Part shown: in pieces, positions 9,294-20,513 of the stretch
Layout: each line of letters begins with the position of its first letter
Numbering within the stretch: the first letter of the stretch is position 1
DNA from: Pseudomonadales bacterium
GTDB lineage: Bacteria; Pseudomonadota; Gammaproteobacteria; Pseudomonadales; JAHRWD01
Reading direction: 5' to 3'
NCBI GenBank assembly: GCA_016763075.1
Contig: JAESUM010000050.1
Coordinates: 1 to 64,000, forward strand
DNA length: 64,000 nucleotides
The notes under the pieces: model-generated
What the model was told of the DNA's origin: nothing
Seen by the model: only the letters and a program-made list of their open reading frames with translations
Databases searched by the model: none
Made by a program: the position numbers and the translations under genes

Positions 9294-9342
9294 TTAGCGG
9301 TTTTCGCTAGTCACCATTACATAATAAGGTTCTGTCTTCTCT

Positions 9343-10626
9343 GTGGAAAACCTACCACCGTCATTTTTGATTGTTGTATTGTTGATTTTGGTGGTGGTAT
9401 CCGGATTTTTTTCCGGCTCTGAAACCGCCATGATGGCGCTCAACCGGTATCGGCTTAAGCATTTGGCGTCGCTGAATAACCCAAGCGCGAAGCGTGTGCT
9501 GAAGCTATTGCAACGGCCTGATCGGCTTATTGGCCTGATATTAGTGGGTAATAATTTCGCGAATAATCTTGCCGCATCGCTAGCCACGTTACTGGCTATT
9601 CAGCTGATGGGTTCGGATCACATCGCTTTGGCAGCCAGTGTCGCGACTATCTCTCTCACGCTGGTATTACTTATTTTCGCTGAAGTAACCCCTAAAACCG
9701 TTGCTGCGCTGCATCCTGAGCGGATTGCATTCCCCGCTTCATTTTTGCTGACGCCATTGATGATAGTACTGACGCCCGTTGTCGCGACTGTAAATTTCAT
9801 CACCAATAACTTACTGAAGCTTTTTGGCGTAGACGTGACCGATGCTACAGACGATCACCTAAGTGCGGATGAATTACGCTCTTTGGTGCATGAGTCGGGT
9901 TCGTTGATTCCACCTCGCAGGCAAAAGATGCTGCTGCGTATTCTTGATCTAGAGAAGCACAGCGTTGAAGATATTATGATCCCGCGAAACGAGGTCGTGG
10001 GTGTAGATTTAGACGATGATTTGAGCTTTATCGTTGACCAACTACGCACATCAGTACATACCCGGTTGCCCATTTTTCGCGGGGACATTAATAATATTAT
10101 CGGGATTTTACACCTGCGTAATACCGCACGGTTTCTGTTGCAAGACGATTTAACTCACGAAACCTTGGGAGAAGTGGCTAGAGAGCCCTATTTTATCCCG
10201 GAAGGTACGCCGCTCCATACCCAGCTATTCAATTTTCAGCATGAAAAACGCCGTATTGGTATCGTTGTGGATGAATACGGTGATGTTCTGGGTATTGTTA
10301 CCTTAGAAGATATTCTCGAAGAAATTGTCGGGGAGTTCACGACTAACTTTGCCGATACCAATAGCCAACAATTGGTGGCGGATGAGCAAGGTTATTACTT
10401 GATAGACGGTACGGCAGCGCTTCGCGAGATTAACCGAATTCTTGACTGGGATCTGCCGCTAGAAGGCCCGAAGACGTTAAATGGTCTAATTATCGAACAC
10501 TTTCAAGCGATACCAAGCGCCAACATATGTATGGAAACCGGCGGGTATTTGTTTGAAATACTGCAGGTGGTAGATAACAGGGTTCGAAAGGCTAAGGTGA
10601 GACCAGTAAGGCGTACGCTGAAATAA
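9343..10626 (+). CDS. CNNM/CorC-type membrane protein with CBS pair (HlyC/CorC family, YfjD-like)
   Basis: A 427-residue protein starting at GTG 9343. The N-terminal DUF21/CNNM membrane domain (about 1-180) includes SGFFSGSETAMMALNRYRLKHLA and GNNFANNLAASLATLLA. A pair of CBS domains follows (IMIPRNEVVGVDLDDD ... RIGIVVDEYGDVLGIVTLEDILEEIVGE), and the C-terminal CorC_HlyC transporter-associated domain contains LINGL-like TLNGLIIEHF. The family is linked to magnesium or cobalt efflux and resistance, with nucleotide binding by the CBS domains. The context is the usual ccsA-like / CNNM pair beside ffh. Confidence 0.93.
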   Translation: MENLPPSFLIVVLLILVVVSGFFSGSETAMMALNRYRLKHLASLNNPSAKRVLKLLQRPDRLIGLILVGNNFANNLAASLATLLAIQLMGSDHIALAASVATISLTLVLLIFAEVTPKTVAALHPERIAFPASFLLTPLMIVLTPVVATVNFITNNLLKLFGVDVTDATDDHLSADELRSLVHESGSLIPPRRQKMLLRILDLEKHSVEDIMIPRNEVVGVDLDDDLSFIVDQLRTSVHTRLPIFRGDINNIIGILHLRNTARFLLQDDLTHETLGEVAREPYFIPEGTPLHTQLFNFQHEKRRIGIVVDEYGDVLGIVTLEDILEEIVGEFTTNFADTNSQQLVADEQGYYLIDGTAALREINRILDWDLPLEGPKTLNGLIIEHFQAIPSANICMETGGYLFEILQVVDNRVRKAKVRPVRRTLK

Positions 10627-10759
10627 CGCGGCTGTATGTCTTAACGTAGATGGTCTAAATAGATGGTATTAGAAAGAGCTATACCGCCAAACCTTATAAC
10701 GCGCTGACTGCGGACGCAGGCAGCTATGGTTGGCGGATTGGCGTACTACTTTTTTGTGA

Positions 10760-11086
10760 TTAGCTGCTAGGTGCTTCCATCGCATCAGTAACTAGCGTCT
10801 TAAGTTCACCGCTTTCGTACATTTCGACCAAGATATCACATCCGCCGACAAGCTCTCCAGCTACGTACAGCTGCGGGAATGTAGGCCAGTTGCCATATTT
10901 TGGCAGGTTTGAACGAATTTCAGGATTGGACAGGATATCGACATAGGCAAATTTTTGACCGCATGCCATGAGTACCTGAGATGATTTGGATGAAAATCCG
11001 CACTGAGGTGCTTCTGGTGAACCTTTCATATACAAAATGATGGTGTTGCCTTCAATTTGCTCTTTGATGGTCTGCATAATGTCCAT
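10760..11086 (-). CDS. grxD: Monothiol glutaredoxin GrxD (Grx4)
   Basis: A 108-residue monothiol glutaredoxin. The active site is CGFS (in PQCGFSSKSS), after the glutathione-binding lysine region MKGSPEAP. WPTFPQLYVAGELVGGCDI carries the TFPQ cis-proline and the GG glutathione site. The family binds a [2Fe-2S] cluster with glutathione and BolA proteins, and takes part in iron-sulfur delivery and iron sensing. An AGAGGTAGA ribosome site precedes the ATG. It stands between the convergent CNNM gene and mrcA, and the gap to mrcA is 59 nt. Confidence 0.96.
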   Translation of the reverse strand: MDIMQTIKEQIEGNTIILYMKGSPEAPQCGFSSKSSQVLMACGQKFAYVDILSNPEIRSNLPKYGNWPTFPQLYVAGELVGGCDILVEMYESGELKTLVTDAMEAPSS

Positions 11087-11145
11087 AAATCTACCTCTGT
11101 GTTTTCAATAATACGTATAAGGGCCATTCTAACCTATTTGTAGCG

Positions 11146-13560
11146 CTAGAACAGCTGCTCTACGGTTTCGGGGCTTGATTCTTGGAGGCCCTCTGACGAG
11201 TCGCCAGGCTCAGCAAGAATCTCCTTCGGGGCATTTTCGGTTTTGAATAGTTCCAAAATAGCATTTTCTTGGCCTGCGGTTGCGCGTTTACCGGTGGTTG
11301 GGTCTATTCGTACGACTACCATTTCATCAGGTTGCGCCATCATGATCTCGGGTTGGCCATCGAGTGCCGCGCGCATGAAATCTATCCAGATTGGGAGGGC
11401 GGTTTTGCTGCCGTATTCCCTTGCCCCAAGGGTTCGAGGTTGGTCAAAGCCTACCCAAACAGTGGTGACTAGATTGCCATTAAAGCCAGAGAACCAGGCA
11501 TCAAACTGGTCGTTGGTTGTGCCGGTTTTACCGGCTAAATCGTTTCTGTTGAGTATGCGAGCTTTAGTGCCGGTGCCTCGGCGAATAACATCTCTTAGCA
11601 TCGAGTTTATCAAGTACGCTGTGCGTTCATCGACGACGCGCGGGGCCATAACCGGAACGATTTGCGGTGGTTTAGTGTTAGCGTTGCTTGTTTGTGCATC
11701 AGCGGTTAGAGCGCATGACGGGCAGACGATTTTGGGTTTGGGGCGATAGACCGTACGTTGATCTCGGTCACGAATTTCATCGATGACATAAGGGCTGACT
11801 TTGTAGCCGCCATTTGCAAATACACTGTAGCCGGTTGCGATATCGAGTGGGGTTAACGCAGCGCTGCCAAGTGCAAGCGACAGATCTTTAGGCATCGATT
11901 GGGTATTGAAGCCAAAACGTTCGACGTAATTGATCGCTTTTTTTGGCGTGAGTGCTTTGAGCAGGCGAATCGATACAAGATTTTTTGAGCGGTATAACGC
12001 CTGGCGTAAGCGGGTTGGCCCGCCAAATTTACCGCTAGAGTTTTGAGGCCGCCAACTATCTTCGAGATTGCTGTCATCGAATACCAGCGGTGCGTCATTG
12101 AGCAAGCTGGCAGCTGTGAACCCGTTCGTCAGCGCCGACGCATAAATGAATGGCTTGAAGTTGGATCCCGGTTGGCGGGTAGCTTGAGTTGCCCGGTTAA
12201 AATGACTATGGCGGTAGTTTATGCCGCCGACCAGCGCTTCGATGGCGCCGGTATTGGGGTTCATTGAAATCAATGCGCTTTGAACGATGGGTTCTTGGCT
12301 GAGCGCCCAATCTTTGTTTGCTTGTTTTCTAACGTATATCAGTTCGCCGATGGAAAGGATTTCACTACTGGTGGTGGGCTTAGGCCCTTTTTTGTTGGTA
12401 GTGATAAATGGTCGCGCCCATTTTAGTCCGTCCCATTGAATCTTGATTTCATCACCGTTTTTTAGCAGACAAGCCGCTGAGGTTGGCCCAAGACTTAGCA
12501 CAACAGCTGCTTCGAGCCCGTCAAAGCGTGGTCTTTTTCGGAGAATAGCTACCAGTTTTGAGGGCCGGTGTAGCGCAAATTTCGGAACTTGTTCGCCGGT
12601 GCTTAGGTATCCGTGCCGGCGGTGATAACTTTCTATTCCATTCAAAGTGGCTTGGTGTGCAGCAAACTGGTGATGACTGTTAATGGTGCTGTACACCTTG
12701 TATCCGTCGGAATATGCGTTTAATCCGTATCGGCGAATCATCTCTCGGCGGATCATTTCGGCTACGTGAGGTGCGTGTAGTTCTGTTTTGGGGCCGTGAT
12801 AACGTGCGGTGACAGGTGTTTTTACCGATTGCTCAAATATCTTGGCGTCGATATACCCGAGGTTTTTCATCCGGTTAAGAATCCAATTCCGACGAATAAG
12901 CGCTCTTGATGGATTTGAAATGGGATTGTATGAGGAGGGGGCTTTAGGCAGGCCGGCAATCATTGCAAGTTGCGCTGTATCGAGCTCGTTGATCGATTTG
13001 CCGTAATATACCTGCGCCGCTGCTTCGATTCCATAGGAGCGATGCCCAAGATAAATCTTGTTGATGTAGAGTTCTAGAATTTCTGGCTTGGATAGTTGTT
13101 GCTCAATTTGAACAGCGAGAAGGATCTCGTTGAATTTACGAGTGAAGGTCTTTTCCCTGCTTAAGAAGTAGTTTCGAGCGACTTGCATGGTGATGGTGCT
13201 ACCGCCAGTTTGCATTTGGCCAGTTTGAATGAGCTGCATGATTGCGCGGCTAATGCCAATCGGATCAATGCCAAAATGCTGCATAAAGCGGCTGTCTTCT
13301 GCTGCCAATATAGCTTTGATAAAGGTGTTTGGAATTTCGTCGTGGCTTATGGGTGTCCGCCTTTTTTCACCGAATTCACCAATGAGCTTTCCATCATTTG
13401 AATAGATTAAAAGCGGCGTTTGTAACTTGATTTGCTTGAGCGTTTGAATATTTGGGAGGCGCGGCTGAAAATAGACAAAAAGCCCTGAAAAAATCAGCAC
13501 TGACGCACAAAATGAGCACAAGAGTAGTGACAGAAATTTGTTTTTGGTATTGCCAATCAT
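11146..13560 (-). CDS. mrcA: Penicillin-binding protein 1A (bifunctional glycosyltransferase/transpeptidase)
   Basis: An 804-residue class A PBP anchored by one N-terminal helix (FLSLLLCSFCASVLIFSGLFVYF). The GT51 transglycosylase domain (about 55-235) contains the catalytic EDSRFMQHFGIDPIG and GGSTITMQVARN. The transpeptidase domain carries SNFKPF (catalytic Ser and Lys, in QPGSNFKPF), SKN (in YRSKNLVS) and KTGTTND. An OB-like insertion lies between the two domains. The enzyme polymerises and crosslinks peptidoglycan in the periplasm. The divergent position next to pilM is the standard gammaproteobacterial arrangement. Confidence 0.97.
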   Translation of the reverse strand: MIGNTKNKFLSLLLCSFCASVLIFSGLFVYFQPRLPNIQTLKQIKLQTPLLIYSNDGKLIGEFGEKRRTPISHDEIPNTFIKAILAAEDSRFMQHFGIDPIGISRAIMQLIQTGQMQTGGSTITMQVARNYFLSREKTFTRKFNEILLAVQIEQQLSKPEILELYINKIYLGHRSYGIEAAAQVYYGKSINELDTAQLAMIAGLPKAPSSYNPISNPSRALIRRNWILNRMKNLGYIDAKIFEQSVKTPVTARYHGPKTELHAPHVAEMIRREMIRRYGLNAYSDGYKVYSTINSHHQFAAHQATLNGIESYHRRHGYLSTGEQVPKFALHRPSKLVAILRKRPRFDGLEAAVVLSLGPTSAACLLKNGDEIKIQWDGLKWARPFITTNKKGPKPTTSSEILSIGELIYVRKQANKDWALSQEPIVQSALISMNPNTGAIEALVGGINYRHSHFNRATQATRQPGSNFKPFIYASALTNGFTAASLLNDAPLVFDDSNLEDSWRPQNSSGKFGGPTRLRQALYRSKNLVSIRLLKALTPKKAINYVERFGFNTQSMPKDLSLALGSAALTPLDIATGYSVFANGGYKVSPYVIDEIRDRDQRTVYRPKPKIVCPSCALTADAQTSNANTKPPQIVPVMAPRVVDERTAYLINSMLRDVIRRGTGTKARILNRNDLAGKTGTTNDQFDAWFSGFNGNLVTTVWVGFDQPRTLGAREYGSKTALPIWIDFMRAALDGQPEIMMAQPDEMVVVRIDPTTGKRATAGQENAILELFKTENAPKEILAEPGDSSEGLQESSPETVEQLF

Positions 13561-13652
13561 ATGATTTAAGTACGTGGGAGGGCTGAGGACTGTATGTAAA
13601 ATGATCTTATTGATTATAGCAGCATGGTAAGTAAATTATTTGTTTGAAGCGT

Positions 13653-13681
13653 TTGCGCAAATGGAGGTCTTGATATTTAAT
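13653..13681 (+). promoter_or_regulatory. Candidate sigma-70 promoter for the pilM operon
   Basis: TTGCGC (4 of 6 matches to the -35 consensus) is followed after 17 nt by TTTAAT (5 of 6 for the -10). It lies about 46 nt upstream of the GTG start of pilM in the mrcA-pilM divergent gap. No other pair in the gap is as good. It is assigned by eye only. Confidence 0.42.
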
Positions 13682-13727
13682 TAGAGGATTAGTGCCAAAA
13701 ATCGTGTCTATAAAAGGTTAACAAGTC

Positions 13728-14784
<1,057 letters not shown>

Positions 14785-14785
<1 letters not shown>

Positions 14786-15336
14786 TGTCACAGATTAATT
14801 TACTGCCATGGCGCGAAGAACTTCGTGAAGAGAAGAAAAAAGAATTTTTTACAGTTTTGGTTGGAGTAGTGATCATCGCCGCGGGAATTGTATTTCTCGC
14901 TGGCCGTTCAATGGGTGTTGATATTGAGCGTCAAACTGGAAGAAACAGCTACTTGGTCAAAGAAATTAAGAAATTAGACCAACAAAACTTTGAGATTAAT
15001 CAGCTTGAACAGAAGCGTGAAGAACTAATCGAGCGAATGGGTGTAATTCAATCGCTACAGGGTAACCGGCCTGTTATCGTGAGGTTGTTTGATGAGCTGG
15101 TCCGTACCCTTCCTGACGGCGTGCATTATACAAGCGTTACTTATAAATCAGGATTGCTCTCTATAAAAGGGTTAGCTAAATCAAACAACCGTGTATCTGA
15201 TTTGATGCGCCAATTGGATCGCTCCGATTGGTTTTCTGGCCCGAATTTGAGTTCTGTGAAAGCAAATCCAACGTATGGAGCGCAGGCGAGTGAATTCGCG
15301 CTGACTGTGAAATTAACCGCTCGCGAAACTAAATAA
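14785..15336 (+). CDS. pilN: PilN, type IV pilus alignment subcomplex inner-membrane protein
   Basis: A 183-residue bitopic protein. I use ATG 14785, overlapping the pilM stop (TAATG), because SQINLLPWREELREEKK is the conserved PilM-binding tail; the track start 30 nt earlier adds ten unrelated residues. One membrane helix (about 22-40, VLVGVVIIAAGIVFLAG) is followed by a coiled coil and a periplasmic ferredoxin-like domain with LQGNRPVIVRLFDELVRTLPDGV. PilN pairs with PilO and links PilM inside to PilP and the secretin outside. Confidence 0.95.
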
Positions 15337-15354
15337 GGGTTGGCTGAAAATCAA

Positions 15355-15975
15355 ATGGCTACTATAGACTTAACAAATATTACTGAAAAACTGCGTGAGT
15401 TTGATATCAATGATCTCGATATCAACAATGTAGGTATTTGGCCTGCCCCGATTAAAATTATTGCAGGCTGTTTGCTGTTTTCGTTGGTGCTGGCTGGGGG
15501 TTATTGGTTTTACTATCAGGATCTGCAAAATCAGTACGGTACACTTCAGAAAAAGGAGCTTACGCTCAAAAAAAGCTATGAAACAAAGGCGCGTAAAGCA
15601 TCAAACCTTGAAGCATATAAAGTGCAGATGACTGAGATGGAGGCGTCTTTTGGCGCGCTACTAGAACAATTACCTAAAGATACAGAGGTTCCCGGATTGT
15701 TAGAGGATATCACTCGTGCAGGTAGTAGTTCAGGTCTTGATTTTCAGAGTATTCGTTTAGAGTCAGAAAACGTCCAAGAATTTTATGTTGAATTACCTAT
15801 TCGTATTCAGGCGAGCGGGCCTTACCATGATATCGGTAGCTTTGTGAGTGGCGTGGCAAATCTTCCTCGAATTGTGACATTGCATGACTTCAAAATTAGT
15901 GCAGCGACGGCTGGAGTGCTGAATCTTTCCATTACAGCAAAGACTTATCGATACAAAGAACGGGCGGGCGAATAA
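15355..15975 (+). CDS. pilO: PilO, type IV pilus alignment subcomplex inner-membrane protein
   Basis: A 206-residue partner of PilN. FDINDLDINNVGIWPAPIK precedes one membrane helix (IIAGCLLFSLVLAGGYWFYY), then a coiled coil, then a periplasmic domain with LLEQLPKDTEVPGLLEDITRAG and LPRIVTLHDFKI, all close to the Pseudomonas family. The ATG at 15355 fits the usual N-terminus. A TTG at 15340 in the track would sit directly on the AAGGG sequence with no spacing, so it is less likely. The gene lies 18 nt after pilN and touches pilP. Confidence 0.94.
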   Translation: MATIDLTNITEKLREFDINDLDINNVGIWPAPIKIIAGCLLFSLVLAGGYWFYYQDLQNQYGTLQKKELTLKKSYETKARKASNLEAYKVQMTEMEASFGALLEQLPKDTEVPGLLEDITRAGSSSGLDFQSIRLESENVQEFYVELPIRIQASGPYHDIGSFVSGVANLPRIVTLHDFKISAATAGVLNLSITAKTYRYKERAGE

Positions 15976-16521
15976 ATGATGTATTTAGTATCGAAAGTTC
16001 GTTCAATTGGGTCTTCGTTTTTGGCGCTGTTAGTCTTGGCAGGGTGTTCTGCTGACGACAGCACTCTAGATTTGAGCGAATTTATGGAAAAGGTCAACAA
16101 TAAGCCGCGGACCGCAATAGCCCCTTTACCACCGTTTCAATCATATGAATCGTTTTCATACAAAGCTGCTCGCTTGCGAGATCCCTTCTCGCAAGCGATT
16201 GAATTTGATGAAAGTTCAAAGAGATCGACACAAATCGATTTGTCGATCTCGCCGGATTTGAATCGTTCCAAAGAGTATTTGGAAAGATTTAATTTGGCCG
16301 CGCTACGGATGGTCGGAAGTATTGAAAAAAACTCCAATGTTTGGGCCCTAATTAACGATAGCGAAGGCGGAATATATACAATAACCGATGGTAACTACCT
16401 GGGGCGTAACCATGGTAAAGTGACCAAGACTCATGACGGTTATGTGGATATCGTAGAGATCGTTCCTGATGGGCAAGGTGGGTGGCTTGAACGGCCGCAA
16501 CGTCTTGCTGTGGATGAGTGA
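15976..16521 (+). CDS. pilP: PilP, type IV pilus assembly lipoprotein
   Basis: A 181-residue lipoprotein with a signal peptide ending in the lipobox LAGC (VLAGCSADDS). The linker region (FMEKVNNKPRTAIAPLPPF) binds PilN/PilO in the family, and the C-terminal domain (GSIEKNSNVWALINDSEGGIYTITDGNYLGRNHGKV) contacts the PilQ N0 domain. It follows the pilO stop directly, and its stop overlaps the earliest possible start of pilQ. It joins the inner-membrane complex to the secretin. Confidence 0.93.
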   Translation: MMYLVSKVRSIGSSFLALLVLAGCSADDSTLDLSEFMEKVNNKPRTAIAPLPPFQSYESFSYKAARLRDPFSQAIEFDESSKRSTQIDLSISPDLNRSKEYLERFNLAALRMVGSIEKNSNVWALINDSEGGIYTITDGNYLGRNHGKVTKTHDGYVDIVEIVPDGQGGWLERPQRLAVDE

Positions 16522-16579
16522 GCAATTAAATATCAATGGACATAAAATGAATTGCACAGGTTATAAAGGTATGCGGTTA

Positions 16580-18577
16580 ATGTATCAGATAAAAGGCATG
16601 ATCAAAGTGTTGCTGTTGATCTTTGTCACAGTGTCGGCAGCTGAGGCAGCCAACACTGCAGTTAAAAATATCGAGTTTTCATCTCTGCCAAACGATCTGT
16701 TTGAAATACATCTTACATTTGACGCAGTGCCTCCTGAGCCGAAAGGGTATACCATTGAAAAACCCGCTAGAATCGCGCTCGATTTGGTTGGAGTATCAAG
16801 TGATTTAACCAAAAAAAATCATAAGCTTAATTTCGCAAATGCTCGAAGCGTTACAGTGCTTGAAGCGAAGAACCGAACTCGTGTAATTATTAGTTTGGAT
16901 CGGTTAGATCAGTATTCAACGCGCATAGAAGGAAATCACTTATATGTTGTAGTGGGCGGAGCTGGCAATGCCGGCAGCGCTAATACGGTTCAAAATTCGT
17001 CAACCACGCCAACTGCGAATGGCGGATTGGCGAGCATGGAAGATATTGATTTCCGGCGTGATGACACGGGAGGAGGGAAAATTATTGTTCGTTTATCTGA
17101 CTCTAACGTCAATGTAGATGTTCAGGAGGAAGGTAGTAATATTCTCATTCGGTTTTCAGGTGCACAGTTGCCAGAACGTTTACGCCGTAAGCTAGATGTG
17201 ACGGACTTCGCAACGCCGGTAGTGTCATTGGATGCGACGGTCGAGAACGGCCGACCTGTCATTAGAGTTCAACCGAAAGGGGAATTCCAATATCTGGCGT
17301 ATCAAGTGGATAATATATTCACGTTAACCGTTACGCCTGTAGCGGAAGATGAAGTGAAAACCCGACGGATTGGCCAGTTGATTTATGTTGGCGAGAAGTT
17401 GTCACTAAACTTTCAAGATATTGAAGTGCGGTCTGTGCTGCAGTTGATCGCTGATTTTACCGATTTAAATTTGGTTGCGAGTGATACCGTCTCTGGGCGA
17501 ATTACACTTAGGCTCAAAAACACGCCATGGGATCAAGCGTTAGATTTGATTCTAAAAACTAAAGGTCTTGATAAGCGCCAAAACGGAAATGTATTGATGG
17601 TTGCTCCAGCTGCTGAGATAGCGGCGAGAGAGAAGCTAGAACTGCAAACTTTGAAGCAGGTTAAGGAGCTAGCACCTCTTTATACAGAGTTCATTAGCGT
17701 TCGCTATGCGAAAGCTAGCAATATTCTGCCTTTGCTGATTGGGAAAAAGGGAGTGCTATCTAGCCGAGGCACTGCTTCGGTGGATACTCGAACCAATATT
17801 TTAATTATTCAGGATATTGCTCAAAAATTGGCGGAAGTACGAGACCTACTGAAAGAGCTTGATATACCGGTCCGACAGGTATCCATCGAAGCGCGGATTG
17901 TTGTAGCAAACGCTGATTACAGTAAGGATCTTGGGATCAAATGGGGCGGGAATTATGCTGGTGCCTCAGGAAATAACGCGTATACCGCTGGCGGTAATGC
18001 AGCTAGCGGGTTGATTGTTGATCTCGGTGTTGATAAGGGCAGTCAAAGCACATTTAGATTAGGGTTAACACGAGGTATAAACACCTTAGCTTTGGAACTT
18101 TCAGCTCTAGAGGACTCCGGCAATGGTGAGGTTGTATCTCAACCGAAGATACTTACGGCAGATCGGCAAAAAGCGCGAATTGAATCGGGTACAGAAATCC
18201 CATATCAGGAAGCCTCTTCTAGCGGTGCAACTTCTACCTCGTTCAAAGCGGCGGTTTTAGCCCTTGATGTTACCCCTCAAATAACGCCTGACGATCATAT
18301 TATTATGGACCTAATCGTAAGTCAGGATTCAGTAGGTGCATTGACTAGCGGCGGCGTGCCAACAATTGATACGAACGAAATAACGACACAAGTGCTGGTC
18401 AAAAATGGAGAAACTGTGGTGTTAGGCGGTGTGTTTCGAACCGAGGATGTTCAGACTGAAACAAAAACACCATTTCTTGGCGACATTCCATACCTTGGTG
18501 CATTTTTTAAGAAGACCTCTACTCGAACACAGAAGACAGAGCTGTTGATATTTATTACGCCCCGTATAGTCGACTAG
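16580..18577 (+). CDS. pilQ: PilQ, type IV pilus secretin
   Basis: The outer-membrane channel of the pilus. From ATG 16580 a signal peptide (GMIKVLLLIFVTVSAAEA) leads into two AMIN-type domains that bind peptidoglycan (SSLPNDLFEIHLTF; MEDIDFRRDDTGGGKIIVRL). The secretin N0/N1 domains follow (LSLNFQDIEVRSVLQLIADFTDLN; EFISVRYAKASNILPLL), then the secretin barrel with VVSQPKILTADRQKARIESGTEIPYQ and the end KTELLIFITPRIVD. I prefer 16580 because AAAGGT lies 9 nt upstream and the signal peptide is then of normal length. Starts at 16514, 16547 and 16571 are also open, and the track start at 16469 is unlikely. Confidence 0.95.
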   Translation: MYQIKGMIKVLLLIFVTVSAAEAANTAVKNIEFSSLPNDLFEIHLTFDAVPPEPKGYTIEKPARIALDLVGVSSDLTKKNHKLNFANARSVTVLEAKNRTRVIISLDRLDQYSTRIEGNHLYVVVGGAGNAGSANTVQNSSTTPTANGGLASMEDIDFRRDDTGGGKIIVRLSDSNVNVDVQEEGSNILIRFSGAQLPERLRRKLDVTDFATPVVSLDATVENGRPVIRVQPKGEFQYLAYQVDNIFTLTVTPVAEDEVKTRRIGQLIYVGEKLSLNFQDIEVRSVLQLIADFTDLNLVASDTVSGRITLRLKNTPWDQALDLILKTKGLDKRQNGNVLMVAPAAEIAAREKLELQTLKQVKELAPLYTEFISVRYAKASNILPLLIGKKGVLSSRGTASVDTRTNILIIQDIAQKLAEVRDLLKELDIPVRQVSIEARIVVANADYSKDLGIKWGGNYAGASGNNAYTAGGNAASGLIVDLGVDKGSQSTFRLGLTRGINTLALELSALEDSGNGEVVSQPKILTADRQKARIESGTEIPYQEASSSGATSTSFKAAVLALDVTPQITPDDHIIMDLIVSQDSVGALTSGGVPTIDTNEITTQVLVKNGETVVLGGVFRTEDVQTETKTPFLGDIPYLGAFFKKTSTRTQKTELLIFITPRIVD

Positions 18578-18613
18578 AAATAAAATTACAAAAACGTACT
18601 TTTTAAGGTGGTT

Positions 18614-19141
18614 ATGAAGGAGCGTATATTTCTTGTTGGGCCTATGGGTGCTGGTAAAAGCACCATTGGGCGTATGCTAGCGAAACGGTTAGGTTTGGAG
18701 TTTAAAGATTCAGATCATGAAATCGAAAGCCGGACGGGAGCTGATATCCCGTGGATTTTCGATGTAGAAGGCGAAGAAGGGTTTCGCCGGCGTGAACAAG
18801 ATGTTCTGGATGAGCTGACGAACCGATCAGGTATTGTCTTGGCAACCGGTGGTGGGGCGATATTAAAACCTGAGAATCGCGAGAAACTGAGGGTTCGTGG
18901 CAGTGTAATTTACCTGAAACTCTCGGTAGATCAACAAACTGCTCGGACGGCTAAGGATCGAAACCGCCCACTTTTACAGACCGACGACCCTCGAGCTGTG
19001 CTCGAAACACTATTTCTTGAGCGTGATCCATTGTACTGCGAAGTAGCTGATTTTGTGATCAATACTGACTATAAAACAGCAAGAGCCGTGACCGACCAAA
19101 TCGTGGTTGAGCTAAGCGCTAATCAATTGATTTCATCATAA
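18614..19141 (+). CDS. aroK: Shikimate kinase I
   Basis: A 175-residue P-loop kinase that phosphorylates shikimate at the 3-hydroxyl in chorismate synthesis. The P-loop GPMGAGKST, the shikimate-binding [11 protein letters not shown] and FRRREQ, GGGAIL and the lid RNRPLL are all present. ATG 18614 has TAAGG about 5 nt upstream; the GTG at 18608 used by the track sits on that ribosome site. It lies 36 nt after pilQ and is probably read from the pil transcript, the common arrangement in this class. Confidence 0.96.
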   Translation: MKERIFLVGPMGAGKSTIGRMLAKRLGLEFKDSDHEIESRTGADIPWIFDVEGEEGFRRREQDVLDELTNRSGIVLATGGGAILKPENREKLRVRGSVIYLKLSVDQQTARTAKDRNRPLLQTDDPRAVLETLFLERDPLYCEVADFVINTDYKTARAVTDQIVVELSANQLISS

Positions 19142-19401
19142 CCAGATTTATTCTCAGTACCTTTCCTTCCTGTCAACAAATATATATTAAATTAACGCCC
19201 ACGCGATTTTTGCCATTCCCTCCTGCAGTTGATGCCATCTTCAACTTGGCTAAGTTACAATACATTTTCAGATATGACCTTACCTTTTAGGTCATGACGC
19301 TGCTCTGTATTTTCGATCTGTGCTTTTACTTATTACGTCGAAAAGAATCGCCATAGAGCTAGCTATTTCAATATAATTTCCCTGTAGGGCGTTTAACACG
19401 A

Positions 19402-20475
19402 ATGAAACAACTGAATGTGGATCTTAACGAGCGATCCTATCCAATTTATATTGGCCAAGATATTCTGGATAGATCTGATTTATATCGCCCGCACATTAAA
19501 GGGCGGCAAATACTCATCGTCACCAACCAATTGATTGCTCCGCTATATCTGCAGCAGCTTTGCGAAGCACTCAGCGAATTTTCTGTTTCGACATTGGTAT
19601 TACCCGACGGTGAGCAATATAAGACCATCGAGACCGTTGAATCGGTTTTTAATAAGCTGCTAGAAGAAGGCCATAATCGTACCACCACGTTAATAGCTCT
19701 GGGTGGTGGAGTCATTGGTGATATGACCGGTTTTGCCGCGGCTTGTTATCAGCGTGGCGTGGCTTTTATACAGGTACCTACAACGTTGCTTTCACAGGTT
19801 GATTCTTCAGTGGGTGGAAAAACCGGCGTAAACCATGCGTTAGGCAAAAATATGATCGGTGCTTTTCATCAGCCAAAGGCGGTGATCATCGATATTGATA
19901 CCCTCAAAACTCTTCCGGCTAATCAGCTTTCCGCAGGTTTGGCCGAGGTAATTAAATACGGATTAATCCGTGATCTTGAGTTTTTTGCTTGGCTTGAAAG
20001 TAATATTTCGCAACTGCTAGCTTGCGACAGCGATTACCTGATCGAGGCGATTTACCGGTCGTGTAAGCACAAAGCCGAAGTGGTTGAACAAGATGAGCGC
20101 GAATCCGGTGTTCGAGCAACACTGAATTTAGGGCATACGTTTGGTCACGCCATTGAAGCGTGCCAAGGGTATGGGAGCTGGCTGCATGGCGAAGCCGTGT
20201 CTGCCGGAACAATCATGGCTGCGGATTTATCACGTAGAATGGGATGGCTTGCGCGGGCCGATGTCGAACGCATAACTAAGCTGTTCGAGAAGTGTAATCT
20301 GCCGGTGAATGCCCCATCTGATATGAGCCCAGAAGACTTCATACAAAAAATGGTTTTAGACAAAAAAGTAATAGACGGTACCCTGCGGCTCGTGCTGCTT
20401 AAATCCCTTGGAGATGCTCATGTATCTGGAGATATCGATCAAAATTTACTCAATGAAACACTCTCTGCGGTATAA
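19402..20475 (+). CDS. aroB: 3-dehydroquinate synthase
   Basis: A 357-residue NAD- and metal-dependent enzyme that cyclises DAHP to 3-dehydroquinate, the second step of the shikimate pathway. Visible motifs are PDGEQYKT, the [22 protein letters not shown]-binding segment, [20 protein letters not shown], and the metal ligands in [18 protein letters not shown] and LHGEAVSAG. The length is normal. A 260-nt gap separates it from aroK, longer than the other gaps in this gene string, so it may have its own promoter. Confidence 0.97.
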   Translation: MKQLNVDLNERSYPIYIGQDILDRSDLYRPHIKGRQILIVTNQLIAPLYLQQLCEALSEFSVSTLVLPDGEQYKTIETVESVFNKLLEEGHNRTTTLIALGGGVIGDMTGFAAACYQRGVAFIQVPTTLLSQVDSSVGGKTGVNHALGKNMIGAFHQPKAVIIDIDTLKTLPANQLSAGLAEVIKYGLIRDLEFFAWLESNISQLLACDSDYLIEAIYRSCKHKAEVVEQDERESGVRATLNLGHTFGHAIEACQGYGSWLHGEAVSAGTIMAADLSRRMGWLARADVERITKLFEKCNLPVNAPSDMSPEDFIQKMVLDKKVIDGTLRLVLLKSLGDAHVSGDIDQNLLNETLSAV

Positions 20476-20513
20476 ACTGGGCCACTAGCGAACTCAATTT
20501 ATCGATATAACAT

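Noticed and set aside
10627-10759. Possible bidirectional terminator between the CNNM gene and grxD (CCGCCAAACC ... GGTTGGCGG)
   Set aside because: The arms are about 34 nt apart with one bulge and there is no adjacent T-run in either direction, so a terminator cannot be supported.
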